DNA of 64,000 bases from Macrocystis pyrifera. Its lineage: Eukaryota > Sar > Phaeophyceae > Laminariales > Laminariaceae. A program made the position numbers and the translations under genes. The DNA is taken from assembly GCA_031763025.1 (NCBI GenBank), contig JASSKH010000017.1, positions 9,600,626-9,664,625 of the forward strand. The letters are read 5' to 3'. Shown in pieces: positions 35,701 to 47,600 of the stretch (positions are counted from its first letter, which is position 1; the number at the start of each line of letters is the position of its first letter). A model generated the notes under the pieces. It was not told the origin of the DNA and did not search any database. It saw only the letters and a program-made list of their open reading frames with translations.

Positions 35701-38700
35701 GAGTTGGCCACCAAGTCCGCGAAAAACCGACTCTAGCGGTTGGCTCTAATGTTCCCATCAAGTACCGTCCTCTTCTGTTAATTTTCCGTCTCCCCTCTTG
35801 TGCCTACTTGCCGTTGTTACATATTGGCACTTGTTCGTACAACAGCAGCAACAGCACTGCTATTAATAGGAAAACGTGTGCGTTCGTATATCTATAATAG
35901 AACATACCTGCTTGTATGGTATGATACGATGAGACATGATGAAATAACAGAATAACATTATTGTCAACAACAAATAGCAGCATAGCAAATACATGGTGCC
36001 AAAAACAGAAGTAAAAAACATACGTTAAACCCAAAAAAAAACACGAGCTCTGCTGCATTCGACCCGGGCTAGGGTATAAGGTGAACGTTGTAATGCTGTG
36101 CGCTGACCTAACCTGCACCTGCATCTAGTAATGTGCCATAGACTGACGCCTTTCTATATGTACCAGTAGACATTCGAAATCGGAACATTTTTCTTGGTGA
36201 ACAAACACGATTACCAGGGCTGTTCGCGGGTCATGACCCGGGTCAGGTGAGGAGGTGTTCAAAATGTCACGGGCCGGGTCGGGTCGGGTCGGGTCTGGAA
36301 ATGTTCAAAATGTCACGGATCGGGTCGGGTCGGGTCAAGAGGTTTTCAAATCTCGCGGGTCGGGTCAGGTGGGGTCAAGAGTTGTTCAAATCTCACGCAT
36401 CGGGTGGGGTCGAGTCAGGAAATTTTCAAATCTCACGGGTCGGGTCAGGTCACGACCCGCGAGAAACGGGTCACTCGCGGATCGAACCAGCATGACCAGC
36501 GCATTTCTTTCTGCTGACCCGCGGGTCGGACCCTCCCGCATCCGGCTCGCGGATCCGACACTTCGAAATTTCCCGCTTTCTGCCCAAAGGCGTTCGTCGT
36601 ACCAGCACTGAACAATACTCCTTTGGTATCATATTCAAAAATTTAAACACCGCCAAATCTATATACGAATGTCCGCATCCATCCATACCGACTACAGCCA
36701 GGCCGCATATCGCTGCAGGGTACAAAAATGAAGTTCAGGTTGTTTGTGATGTATCGACCCAGGGGCCGGATTCGTGGGTTAAGGTTATAGTCGGAATCTG
36801 GCGTGTCGGGTCGAGTCGGGGCAGGATATATTCACAAGCTCAGGGGTCAGATCTGGTCGGGTCAAAAGGACTTCCAATCTCACGAGTCGGGTCGGGTCGG
36901 TTAAGGAGGTTTTTCAAATATCACGGGTCGGGAGTTTTTCAAATATCACTGGTCGGGTCAGGTTAGGAGGTTTCCAAAATCTCGCAGGTCAGGTTGGGTC
37001 AGGTCAAGACATCTAAAAAAACCGCGGGTGGGGTCGGGTTAGCTGACGCGACCCGATCCGATGACCCATGAGGTTTGACCTGACCCGCAAACAGCCCAGG
37101 ATATTTTACCCCTCCCGCCCCCGGGACGCAGTGCGAGCCGGCCGAGGCCGCCCCTGGTGAGGTCGGGAAGAGCGAGCGAGGTGAGGCATGTCCAGCAAAC
37201 AGCGCACCGGGAGGTGGACTTCATCTCAAGTTACGTTGTCTCCCGCTCAAAACGTGGTACACATTGAATTTCAAACTGCTGAGCGTGAATATCCATGGGT
37301 CATCCTAAATACCGGTTATATTTATAATACCTCACGGAGTATACAAATATAGAATCGCCTGGGCTAACCCCAGCCTCGATCTAAATCCCTTCCCTCCGTT
37401 TTGTCCCTGGGCAGCGGCAGGAAACGTCCTGCTGATGTGTTGTGGTCTCGTGTGCTTGATAGACGGCCGATTCTGATCAATAGAATACAGTACTACTTCG
37501 TACTGCTGTTTTTTCTTCCATCATGTGCTCGAACCTGTTCTTACACCGCCAAGACTGCAACACTTACTTGTTGTCCATTTTTTTTTTACCGGTATACAGT
37601 AGTACAGTCAGGGGGGGCCGGTTTTGAAGAAACGTCAATTTGATGTCCAGGCGGAAAGTCTTGAAAATGAGAAGAGTAACCCAGTCAGCAACATCCATCA
37701 CACTGCGGGAGGAGAGTCCATGGGGATGTCTTACAGTACAGTGCTGTGCTGTAGTCCGCGTTTCTTGTTTCGTGGTCGACCTCGAATCTTCTTCCGTGAC
37801 CTCGTGTGGGCGTCGATCGCTGTTTCTTATGTTGCTAATATTTTATATTGTAAGCCAGTTTAAACTGCATTTCTTCCACCGAACTCATTATTATTATTAT
37901 TATTTTTAAGGTCGTCACAGAACCCTAAGGGTCCAAGGAGTATACGTACAGCATGCAGCAGAAGACGCAAGTTCGTACGAATGAAACACATCACCAGCTT
38001 CTGCAACCACCAACACAAGACTGGCCTATCGCAAAATTGGGTATATTCTAAATAGCTGGTGATGGTGATTATCGTGTGTTGGCGTTTGCTGGTTGTACTG
38101 TACTCTACTCTTTCTAGTCGACCCAGAAGTTTGAGATTATTGCATTGTTGATTACAATCGTGACCATCATCGTGTGTGATTATATATATATTCATCACTA
38201 AAAATGAAGTTGTACGGTGATGATTATTCGATTTCTATGAAATAAGCAAGCTAGACTTCCTGGTCTTCTCCCTTTGTCCTGGAATAGTGTAATCTAGTAT
38301 TTGATCAAGTGAAAATGCGATTCCTCGCCAAACTCACCGAGCACGACCACGAGACTTTCTGGGTGGCTGTGGGTGACACGAGCGAAGCCACCGCCGCGAG
38401 CGCATGGCCGTGGCTTTTGAGCGGGGATGCTTCAACGGTTGTGTTGGAAAGCGACTCCAGTCTTTGATGAGTGCAAAAACGCGGACTGTGATTTCTCGCC
38501 GAACTTGCCACGTAGAACCACGAGACTTGGATGAGAAGCGGCGGTTGACACGTGTGAAGCCACCGCCGCGAGCGCGTTGCCGTGACTCGCTTCAGCGTGG
38601 AGTGTGTCAACGACGCAAAAATCGCAGTCAAGAAAAGATGGAGTTTTTTTTTTTAGACGAAACAGAAACTGAATCCTAGAAGAACTACTGTACCGGGCAT

Positions 38701-39460
38701 GTATCGTACCTGGTATGTCGCAATCGATATTATGAACCGTGCTGTTGATTCAAGTAATAACATACGGCATCATTTTTTCGTGGCATGAAGCAACATGCCA
38801 CCGAACACAGCCGTGAAAAGGTGAAAATGATAGCGTCCGGCCCCCCGAAAGAGGTGAAAAGGGTGCGCGGTGCACTCACTGCTACAAATTGGCTCCGGCC
38901 CTAATTGAGGCAAAAACCGGCGGCGAAAGTCACGTTTTGTTTAAAATATTTTGTTTGTCAGTGCTAATAGTTCAGTTGTGAATGCGTAGCAAGGAATTGT
39001 TTAATGGCATGCGTGTCGTACATATCCTTCCAGGGTAGGAGTACCGTACAGCAGTACTTCTGATACACTCCCTACACATGTAGCCTGGGGTTCTTGTGGG
39101 CTACGCTGTATATAACCGCCATTTTATTTTGTTGTTCCCCTTCCTACCCTTTACATTTTGTACTACAACACATGAAATGAAAAGGCGAAGGGATAGTCTG
39201 ATAGGCAGATTCCCCCTTTTTGACACTGCGGTTTCAGCTCTTCTTGATTCGACCGTTGTCCTATCCTCAACCCCGAGGCTTCCTTCCCTTCCCTGCCCCT
39301 GTGTTCGCGGTTCCTGTTCGTTGACCAGGACCCAATCAAGGCCGTCGAGTACATTCGCAACAGACGCAGGGGCGCCATCAATCGCAAGCAGCTGACTTAC
39401 CTCGACAGTTACGTGCGAAGGAGCAGGGCAAACGGCTGCTCGTCTTGCTCAGTCATGTGA
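29709..39460 (+). CDS. PTP4A: PRL-type (PTP4A) protein tyrosine phosphatase, prenylated
   Basis: A dual-specificity phosphatase of the phosphatase-of-regenerating-liver family, anchored to membranes by a prenyl group. Exons: 29709-29888 (60 codons), 30263-30469 (69 codons), 39329-39460 (43 codons and TGA). All junctions are phase 0, giving 172 aa; human PRL-1 has 173. The active site is HCVAGLGRAPV with nucleophile Cys109 and Arg115, including the Ala after Arg that marks the PRL family. Cys45 in VRVCEPTY matches the cysteine that forms the regulatory disulfide in PRLs. The general-acid loop keeps DDGGAPP (Asp67, Asp68), but the usual Trp-Pro-Phe before it is Met-Glu-Tyr. A 15-residue Ser/Gly/Asp-rich stretch precedes the active site. 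The C-terminus has a basic cluster (YVRRSR) and the CAAX box CSVM, where Met favours farnesylation. I chose the ATG at 29709 because it gives family length; an upstream in-frame ATG would add an unlikely Cys-rich leader. Intron 2 is 8.86 kb. Confidence 0.93.
31046..31330 (+). repeat. AGCTCA minisatellite, array 1 (about 42 bp unit)
   Basis: About six degenerate units of roughly TATAGCTCAAGCxTxGAAAA then CATGTGCAGATGAGCTA. The same unit recurs at 32550-32995. Confidence 0.85.
32550..32995 (+). repeat. AGCTCA minisatellite, array 2 (42 bp unit)
   Basis: About ten units. The plus-strand frame stays open across 32534-32806 and reads as a 14-residue repeat (PIAQALKTCADELS) because 42 is divisible by three. 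The same array at 31046 is not open, so I do not call a protein. Confidence 0.88.
34071..34582 (+). CDS. three possible exons of an unknown gene inside the PRL intron
   Basis: Exon A is 34071-34148 (26 codons, from CTTCAG to GAG|GTGGGG), rich in Gln, Ala and Arg, as in a helix. Exon B is 34213-34251 (13 codons, YCNTKPIVDAVMW, from GTGCAG to TGG|GTACGT). Exon C is 34343-34582 (80 codons, from TCACAG to GAACAG|GTTTTT), starting GGSILVLPAADHKGPP and continuing with a leucine-rich helical stretch such as LLTLAHLSTLLLYALGL. All three are phase 0 on both sides and join without a stop. I do not recognise the protein, and no start or terminal exon was found. It could be a nested gene, a captured gene fragment or a pseudogene. 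Two of the three donors are weak. Confidence 0.37.
36226..37080 (+). repeat. GGGTC-rich array
   Basis: Tandem GGGTC pentamers (CGGGTCGGGTCGGGTC) alternate with a T-rich linker of the type AGGTTTTCAAATCTCACG. Together they make a higher-order unit of about 55-65 bp, clearest at 36226-36460 and again at 36790-37080. The intervening segment is unique. Confidence 0.85.
38312..38640 (+). repeat. diverged tandem dimer, about 168 bp units
   Basis: Unit 1 (about 38312-38479) and unit 2 (about 38480-38640) share TCGCC[A/G]AACT, CCACGAGACTT, GACACG, GAAGCCACCGCCGCGAGCGC and CAACG. It lies late in the PRL intron. Confidence 0.75.
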
Positions 39461-41643
39461 ACTGCAGATCTGGCACTTTTTTTGTGGCGTGGGTGACACC
39501 AGCCCTACAGTTGTAACTCTTTCAAGAGTCTGTCTTCCCTATTACCTACCATGCCGGTGGTTGCATGAAAAAAAACATATCAATCAATGGCTTTCGACGG
39601 GCGGGCACGCGAATCAAGCCAAAGGTTCAAACCGGCTGTGTGTGCGAGTTTAGTCGAGAAAAGTAGGTACGTAGGCACAGTTGCGATCATATTTTTTTTT
39701 CAACGTTATGTGGGAAATGTCCTCGTTCGCGAGCGTCCAATAAGATTCGACAGCAGCACGAGCGATACAAGGAAAGGGCCATGAGGACCCTTGTGTGTGG
39801 GTGTGCAGTGTTCGGTTTCCCCCTACAGTTTGTTGCGACACTTTGGTCTTTTTGCCATGGACAGACTTTATGAGGGGTATGTTTCTCGTTCATGTGTCGC
39901 GGTTGCGCTATAGTGTTTGCAATCGGTACTGGGGTTGTGTTTGTACTTTTCTTTCACGTTTCTTGGGAATTGGGAAAGAAGAGGCTAGTCTTTTGGTGTG
40001 GCAGGCGGTCCTTGCTCGGTTGGGCATATTAGGGCATACATACCATGTCCTTTTTATGTTGAGCCCAGATCTCCGGCGGGCGGCATCAGCCGGCCGCTGT
40101 GCAGACTCCAAAGTAGATGTCGCTTCCATTTCCAATATAGCGTGGTGCGTTTACCAGCTAAGGCATTGCACTTACGGGAGTAGGACTTTGAAATGTGGCA
40201 CTTCTACGGTAGTGTGGTGAAGTGAAGAGACATTTGGTAAGATGTAAGATGAAATATTCCGTTTTTTTTTCCGTAATTGAACGCCTCTAACCCTATGAAC
40301 CCTAACACGCGATGGCAAAGCAATGGCAAAGTGCCGCGCAGTCTGCATTGCAAGACTCATCAGACACTGCGAGGCAAGGAGGCCATTTGTACTACTTTGG
40401 CGACCTGTTACAGATATTGAGAATTTTTTATCACAGCAAGCATCCTTTATACGCACACTCTACCAATACCGAACATTTTAAACACTACAGCATCGCCACG
40501 ACAACAACTTGCACTACTACTGTACGCCATTACTCACGGCCTGGCAGCGGTCATGACTCAGACAGACAGGCGCCTGGTTTTGAACATGCGACGACACTTT
40601 ACTATTAATAGTTGGGTTTGGAGATGCACACACCATGACCCGTACATGCTAAAAAGCTACACTTGGGGTTTAAAGATGCCCACACGGTCCATCAAAACTG
40701 ACACCAACGTCATACTTGATACTTGATTCAAACTACGCCCCCCCGCTCCCTCTTCCTGACTTGAGGGGGCGTCTTCTTTGGGGGTGACACCTGGTGAAGC
40801 AATTGTAAGCGTTTCATGGGGAAAGTGGAAACGGGAAGCGGGGCAAACAATTGTAACTGTAGGTGTCGTCACGTGTTCACTTGTTACAATTCGCTCCAAA
40901 AGCAAATACCTTATTTCTGTACTTGTTTGGTACGAGTAATACAGCATACCTGGTATACATGTTTAGGTACGTGTGATGATTCACATGTTGTATGAACCAT
41001 CGTTCCTGGCAGGATCAAAGCCATGGGAACTTGTGCAGTAAAATAAGCACCGGTACTGCTGTACTTCGTGCATACTTCATACTTACACCAAGCAGTAGTG
41101 CGAAAAGGGACACAGAAGACCGCAATGCCGTCTACAGTTCCAGTTGGCCTCGAAGAAACGCCCAAGACAAAGCAAGCCAAAAAAACGACAGGAACCTTCC
41201 TCCCGTGGAACAATCAACGTGTGCCCGCGCGCTTCATGCGGCAAAACATTGGGTTTTCGGTAACACCTGCAAACACCGTACGCAAGGCTAACCCCTGCAG
41301 TATCACCCGAGCCTTTTCCATGACATTTTCTTCGTTATGAACCTTCAGAAGTAGCCACCACGAACTACTACTGCCATCTTCGGGTTTTTCATGCAACAAA
41401 ATATTTTGGTAGGATAAAATCGGGTCCTTCATGCGGCGAATACATCGGATCCTTCAAGCGGCAATAACATCGGATCTTTCATGCGGCAATACATGGATGG
41501 GATGCTTTGAGCGGTGGCAATACACGGGATTATTCATTTATGCGGCAGCAATACATGGGATTGTTCCTTCAAGCGGCAACACATCGGAGAAGCCCGAAAA
41601 AGGCTGGTTTTGCCAACAGCCAATCAACACTTACCGTACCCAA
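39461..41643. other. convergent spacer between the PRL and kinesin genes
   Basis: About 2.2 kb holding the 3' flanks of both genes. I see no supported gene. A degenerate repeat lies at 41415-41595 just beyond the kinesin stop. Confidence 0.5.
41415..41595. repeat. degenerate TTCATGCGGCAA repeat downstream of the kinesin gene
   Basis: Five to six units of 25-40 bp of the type GGGTCCTTCATGCGGCGAAT or GGATCCTTCAAGCGGCAATA, each followed by ACATCGG or ACATGGG. It lies 50-230 bp beyond the kinesin stop and so may be part of the 3' UTR. Confidence 0.7.
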
Positions 41644-44600
41644 CTATGAATTACTACTACTCACCACAGAACTCCTAACGCGGAGGCGTTTTCCGACAGT
41701 CCCGGAGGTGACCCCCATCCCCTTGGCGACAGAACCTTGCTCACGCCCATCGCGTCCATGAAAAGACTCTTCTCCGGGCAGGTCATCGTGGGAGCTCGCT
41801 CGACGTAGCCGTGTCGTGGAGTTGGAGTTGGCGTGGTGGGGCTGGCCGCTGAGTCTCTCCGAGAGTTGCTCTATCTCGCGCTCGATGGTGTTGATCTGCA
41901 AACCGTCGCGAGCGCGGTATGCACCGAGCATAACAACAGTCAACACGCAAGTGGGGACAAAGTCGGACGCAGGGGCGGAGAAAGCATGAGTGCACATGCG
42001 TGCCATAACGGTTTCGATGGGTGCATGCACACTCCAACCACTCACGAACCCGCTGATGTCTGCTGATGTACCCGGTGAAACACCTCCTGAAACCACCGGC
42101 TCTGCACCAGGTACCGGGTTAGTAAATAATGGTACCAGGTATGAGCCAACAGTCAACAGTCATAGCGACGAAGTGACTCGAAGTATATGCACGCGCATTT
42201 TTCCTCGCCACTCTTCAGCAAGAGAGGCAACAGGCTATACTATTGCTATAGTTATGAGATAGCAGGCTGCTATCTCTGCGCCGACGTGCGCTTGCACTTT
42301 TACGAAATAATTGCTCAGTATTGGTCACTTGGTGATATTGCGCTACCCAATGTGATTGATGCGAGTACTCGTAGATAGTCAGCGGTGAGTGAGTAGACTA
42401 TACAGTAGATTCTCACCCCTTCCAAGCAACACTAAGCACTGCTTGCTGGGGCTGCGATCACGCCTTTTGAGACCCACCTCGTACAAAACATTGCCATCAT
42501 CTCTGCCAGCGGAAACAAGGCTGTCGTGCTGCAAACTCTGCAGTCACTCACCACATTCCGGCGCATTTTTCCCCACAAAAAACAAGAGGAGCATGCATCA
42601 CACAAGTTCCCTAGGTTTACCTAGAATTTTTAGGAGCAAAATTAAAAACCTGCCCTACTGAACAAAATGACAAAAAAAAAACGGTACACCAGTGATTTTT
42701 TGCCAGTTTACGTTACGAATCATGAAAAACAGGAAATCAGGTTACACCAAACCCAAGTTAGATGACGTTTTCTGTCACGGTATATCGTTTTATGATGAAA
42801 TGTCAATGTCCGTCCGAGTCACAAAAATTACAAAGAACGGTACACCAGTGTATTTTTGCCATTTTACGGTACAAGAAATTAAAACGAGGTAATCAGGGCA
42901 CACCAAACCCAAGTTAGATGACGTTTTCTGTCATGTTACACCTTTTTCCGATAAATGTCATCGTCTGCTTATAATTACGAACAAAAACCGCGTTCATGAA
43001 TACAAGCACAAGCAAGCGCTTTCTCGTACTGGTATTCATGCGAATAGTCCAGCGTAGCTTATATTTCTGAAGAAATCTTTTTTCGTTTCGTGTGCGTGCG
43101 TGTACCAAGAGCACGGTACCGCGGGCGAGCCCGGCAATGTCGCGGGTGTCAGCGGGTGCTGGCGGGTAGAGGGGGGGTTGCAAGGAGCGCGGTCGCCGTT
43201 TTCGTGGCTAGGCGTCGCGTGTGCCTCGAGACACGAGGGAAGCATGAATGGGCTGTGTCTGGCCTCCATCTGTGAAATTGTGGATATAATTGTAAGGTCT
43301 ATAAGGGTCGTTCGGGGTTGCAAAATAAGATTCAAGCGGTGCATATTTTTGCGACCAAGCTGAAGCTCACAGAGAGAGCTACGCAGTCTGAGCACCAACT
43401 TTGTTGAGCTGGCCTACGAGGGCTACGGTGAGCACCGGGCTTTACGCGAGGCGGGCGACGGGGCTCACTGTGGCAGAGAGGGAGGAATGTTTTACCCTGA
43501 CCGAATCGGTGGTGAGGTGGTCGCGAGACGGGCGGGGGCGGCGTACGAGGCTGAGCGAGAAGCTCTGCTGTTCGATTTCTTTATTTTTGACAGGTGCAAG
43601 GCGTTCCAGTAAGGCAGAAAAGTAAGAGGGGACAAGATTTTTCTCCTCTCCGAAAATTTCGGTTTCATGCTCATTGTGTTTTACGGTGCTGTTGTGCCGT
43701 GCTATGCTAACTCTTTTATACATACCAGAGTACAGCATATCAAAAGAAGAAAACAAGGGCCGTTCCTAACGGCCAGAAAAAAAATCGCGATTCATGACTT
43801 TTGGCATACTAAAAGATCACAATCCGTGACATTTCAGTTCTAACGCAAAAAGCCCAAAAACGTCACACGTTTCGTGATATTTTTTTAATTATTAAAACTT
43901 CCGATATTTCAAATCTAACGATTTTTGCGGGTGGAGCCAACTCTCGCGAGTAGGGCACGGCCAGGCCGGGCCGGGTCGACCGCGCCTGGCCCGGTCCGTG
44001 ACATATTCGAATCACGGGCCGAAGCCTGACCCAGCCTGCGAGGTCCCAATCTCACCAACGGTCGGCCAAGCACGGTCTGCGAGATTCTATTTTGGAGGCC
44101 GTCTGCCCGGCCTGGCCTGACATCCTCAGACCATTTGCGTTTTTTTGTCTTCGAGCTGTGGCTCCTCCTCCTCGAAATTTCGAGGCCACAACGTGCTCGT
44201 TAGCCCGCGCCCAGCAATGTCTTTGAGTAGCCGTCCGTTGTTACAAGTAGCGTACAGAGCAGAGTCTCACATGCCCCTATCCCGGCCTTCGGATACCGTT
44301 GGTGCGCGTGCGTTGCGTAGTGCCTTGATCAGGCGTATTTCGAGACACGATAAATGTCAAGAATCGTGATTTTGTTTTTTAGGGAAAAACTAAAAAAAAG
44401 CGTTATGATTCATGATTTTTTTTGTCGTCAAGGGGAAAACTAAAAAAAAAAACGTCATGATTCGTGATTTTTTTTGTCGTGATTCATGACAAAAAAATCG
44501 CGATTCACGACAAAAAATTCACGAATCGTGATTTTTCGTACCCTACCTGGGGTATGTACGTACGTACGGCATGCGGCGTTCGGGTTGTTTTCCTGAATGA

Positions 44601-47600
44601 GGCATGGAGCTCTTGGCATTTGCAAATCGCCTGTTTACACCTAATTGTTTGGACCGTCCGTGGTGTCCCATTCTCGTTCATGAATACAAGCGCTTTCTCG
44701 TACTCGTATCCATACGAATAGTCAAACGTAGCTTCTATTTCTGAACAAAAGTCGTATGTACCCAGCCTATATTTCTGAACAACAGTCGTATGTACCCAGC
44801 AGAAAAAAAATTGCATGGGAAACCAAGGAAGACCAACGCACTTACTGCTGTACTAGACTACTGTATTAGACTACGGTACGAGTACGCGTACTTTCTACCA
44901 GGTACGTACTTAATGGCCCACGAAGGACGACAGTCAACCTACCCTGCTATCCGTCACCGTTGAGATCGTGCCTGCGTTTGATTCCTTGTTTCAGGTTGTT
45001 GCACGGCGCATCGAGGCCTTCGAGTTCTGCGCAGCTGCATTGATATAATCTGTTTTGTCTACAGAGTTTTGTTTACGGGGTGCATGTACGTAGCGATAAA
45101 CGGCGAAAGTTCTCCCTGTATGCTTTGTGTCATCTTGGACTTTACTGCGGCGTCTTATTTGGTATGGGTGTGTAAACGGCACGTCGAAGCCATCGCATCA
45201 ATCTCTGCGGTTCGACGGTAATATTATGTTTTGGTTTTATATGTCGAATCTAAGTACCCATGAGACTCGCGAGGACTCAGTCATTTTAGCCCCTCGTACC
45301 CTTGAGACTCACGAGGACTCTGTCGTTTCGGTACTTACTTTGACGTACTCTTGGACTCGGTACTTCAAAATGACTCGTATTCGCGAGTCAACGACTGAGT
45401 CCCGATGACTGGGCAATGGTACTCTGCCCACTTCTATATTTGTAGTATGCAGTTCTCGTGTCGCTGCTGCAAATTTTCACTCCTACCCAAAATGCACCTG
45501 ACCTCTGCAGTATGGTGTTTTCGCATCGCTACTGCTTTTCTTCGCAGCTACGAACCCCAAATGCACATACATGTTGTTATTGTTTCTGGCCGACGTCTTC
45601 GCGAACGTATCGTTCCTGCTTTTCGGCCGTTTTTCTAAGCCCGACCAATGCCTGGAATTCCATACCTCCGTCCAACCTTGTATTAAACGGTAACACCTAG
45701 GGAACAGCAAGGCAACCCTTGCCCTGCTCTACAATAGCATACTTCGTAGCATAATAGACACCGCCGAGGTCTTACCGCCGGATCCCAACTGTCAGCCTGA
45801 AGCGAGGAGGAAGCCGAGCCATTGTACGTCCTCCTCCTCTCCCCCGTTCCCCGAGCCGTGTGCCCATTATCGAGCGCAGCACCCCTTTCAAACTCTTGTC
45901 CGTTCCTCTGCCGACCCCCGCTATCCCTCCTGCCGGTTCGCGCGTGACTCCCTCGAGCCACGACCTCCTCCTCCTCCTCTTCCTCTCTCTCCCCCACCTC
46001 TTCTCCTTCCCCTTCCCCTTCCCCTTCCTCCTCCTGGTAGTCCGAGTTACGATTGTCTACCGCGCGCGGGGCGTGAAAACTCGAATGCCGCCGTGCCGAC
46101 TCTCGCCTCCTCCCTGGCAATGGTCCAGTCGGGGGTCGTTGCGACGGCGGCGCGTCATCCACAGCGAAGGCACCCGCAATGGCGCTGGAACGAACCGAGC
46201 GCGTTCTGCCCGGCATCCGGCCGTGGCCGTCGATAGCCGGGATGGTGGCATCGCGCGCAGCTCCGGGGTGCTGGGGGTGCGGTGGGGGGTTGCCTGCTAC
46301 GTGGCCGTTGGTGATGCTGCTGCGGCCGTGGCTCGCTAGCCTGAGACAACACAGTAGAAGCAATATAGCAATGGGGACGATGCGTGGGGGGGGGGGGTGA
46401 TCATCCAGCGCTCACTGACTGTACGACGCGACAGCGCGGGTTGGCGTCCGTGTATTCATACTGTAGTGTTCGGTGCTTTGACCAGAGGGGAGCTCACCAG
46501 AGATCGTTTTCCGCGTGTCTGTTTTTTGTTTTTTCAGCACTAGGTCGTGGCAAAACGCTACCACGAGTTGTCATACTGTTGCAAATAAGCATGCCGCGGA
46601 ATGAACAGCGCGCGAGTTTTGATCTTTGAAACTAACCCTCGTTATGAATCGGGTACTAACGTTTGTATTCAGTATTATGAAAACCTAGATGCGTTCCATA
46701 CATTTCTGTAAGACAGGCAGCAACACAATCTTTGAGTCGACGTCCGACAGATTGGATGACTTTAACCACGAATTCAACAGTATACGTGAAGCAAAGACAG
46801 GTAGCCGCGCCCGCGCTTGAGCAGTCCAACCCTGCTAGACGAGCAAACATTCCTCAAACGTGGCTACCGATGCAGCTCTACCGTGTCCCTCCTACTGTAG
46901 AAAACGCCAATACTGCAGCAGACAGCACTACTTATAGCACAACAGTCGCTCTAAAAGCTAAAACCACTACTTACACGCTTCGTACGGTAAAAAAAGGCCG
47001 GGACAAGATTAAAACGCATGTTACCTACGACGGCTGACCCTCCTGCTCGTGGGGGTGTTCTGCAGCTTGACGCTATCGAGAGTGAGACCGTTGTCTTCTA
47101 GAGCTTGCATGAGAGACATGTCCACCTGTCCTAGCTCCCTCGTAAGGCCGGCGTTGTGCGCTTCCAGGCGCTTAAGTTCCCGCGATTTGTCCTCCCCTTC
47201 CGTCTGTCCGACAACGCCGACAAGGTGATGGTTGGAGCAGCAGTACACATTCCGGGCGAGTTAAACACGAACAAAAAATTGATGGGTCGAACAATAAAAC
47301 ACATGCACGAACGGACGAATGAAACACCGATCGACGGACAAACCCATCGACCGACCAAACAAACGAAAAAACTAAATAAATAAAACAAATAAGCAAAAGA
47401 AACGGAATGGAACAAACCAACAAGCACACAAACATACAAGCACGTGAACAAACAAGTAAACAGACGAACAAGCAGACGAACAATAAACGAGCAAGTAAAA
47501 TAAAACAAACAGGCAAACAGACAGACAGACAGACAAATAAACAAATCAACAAACGAACAAAGGAATCCACAGCATGAGCAACAATGAACATACATTTGAA

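Larger units (their letters stand above)
30470..39328 (+). other. PRL gene intron 2 (8.86 kb)
   Basis: Begins GTAAGG after IEYGK and ends GACCAG before DPIKAVEYIRN. The family match is continuous across it, so the join is sound. It is more than half of the distance between the flanking genes. It contains two arrays of one minisatellite, a GGGTC array, a diverged dimer and three possible exons on the same strand (34071-34582). Confidence 0.85.

Noticed and set aside
45860..46339. A 159-codon plus-strand open frame
   Set aside because: It is the antisense shadow of kinesin exon 46340-45776, whose splice phases match its neighbours exactly.
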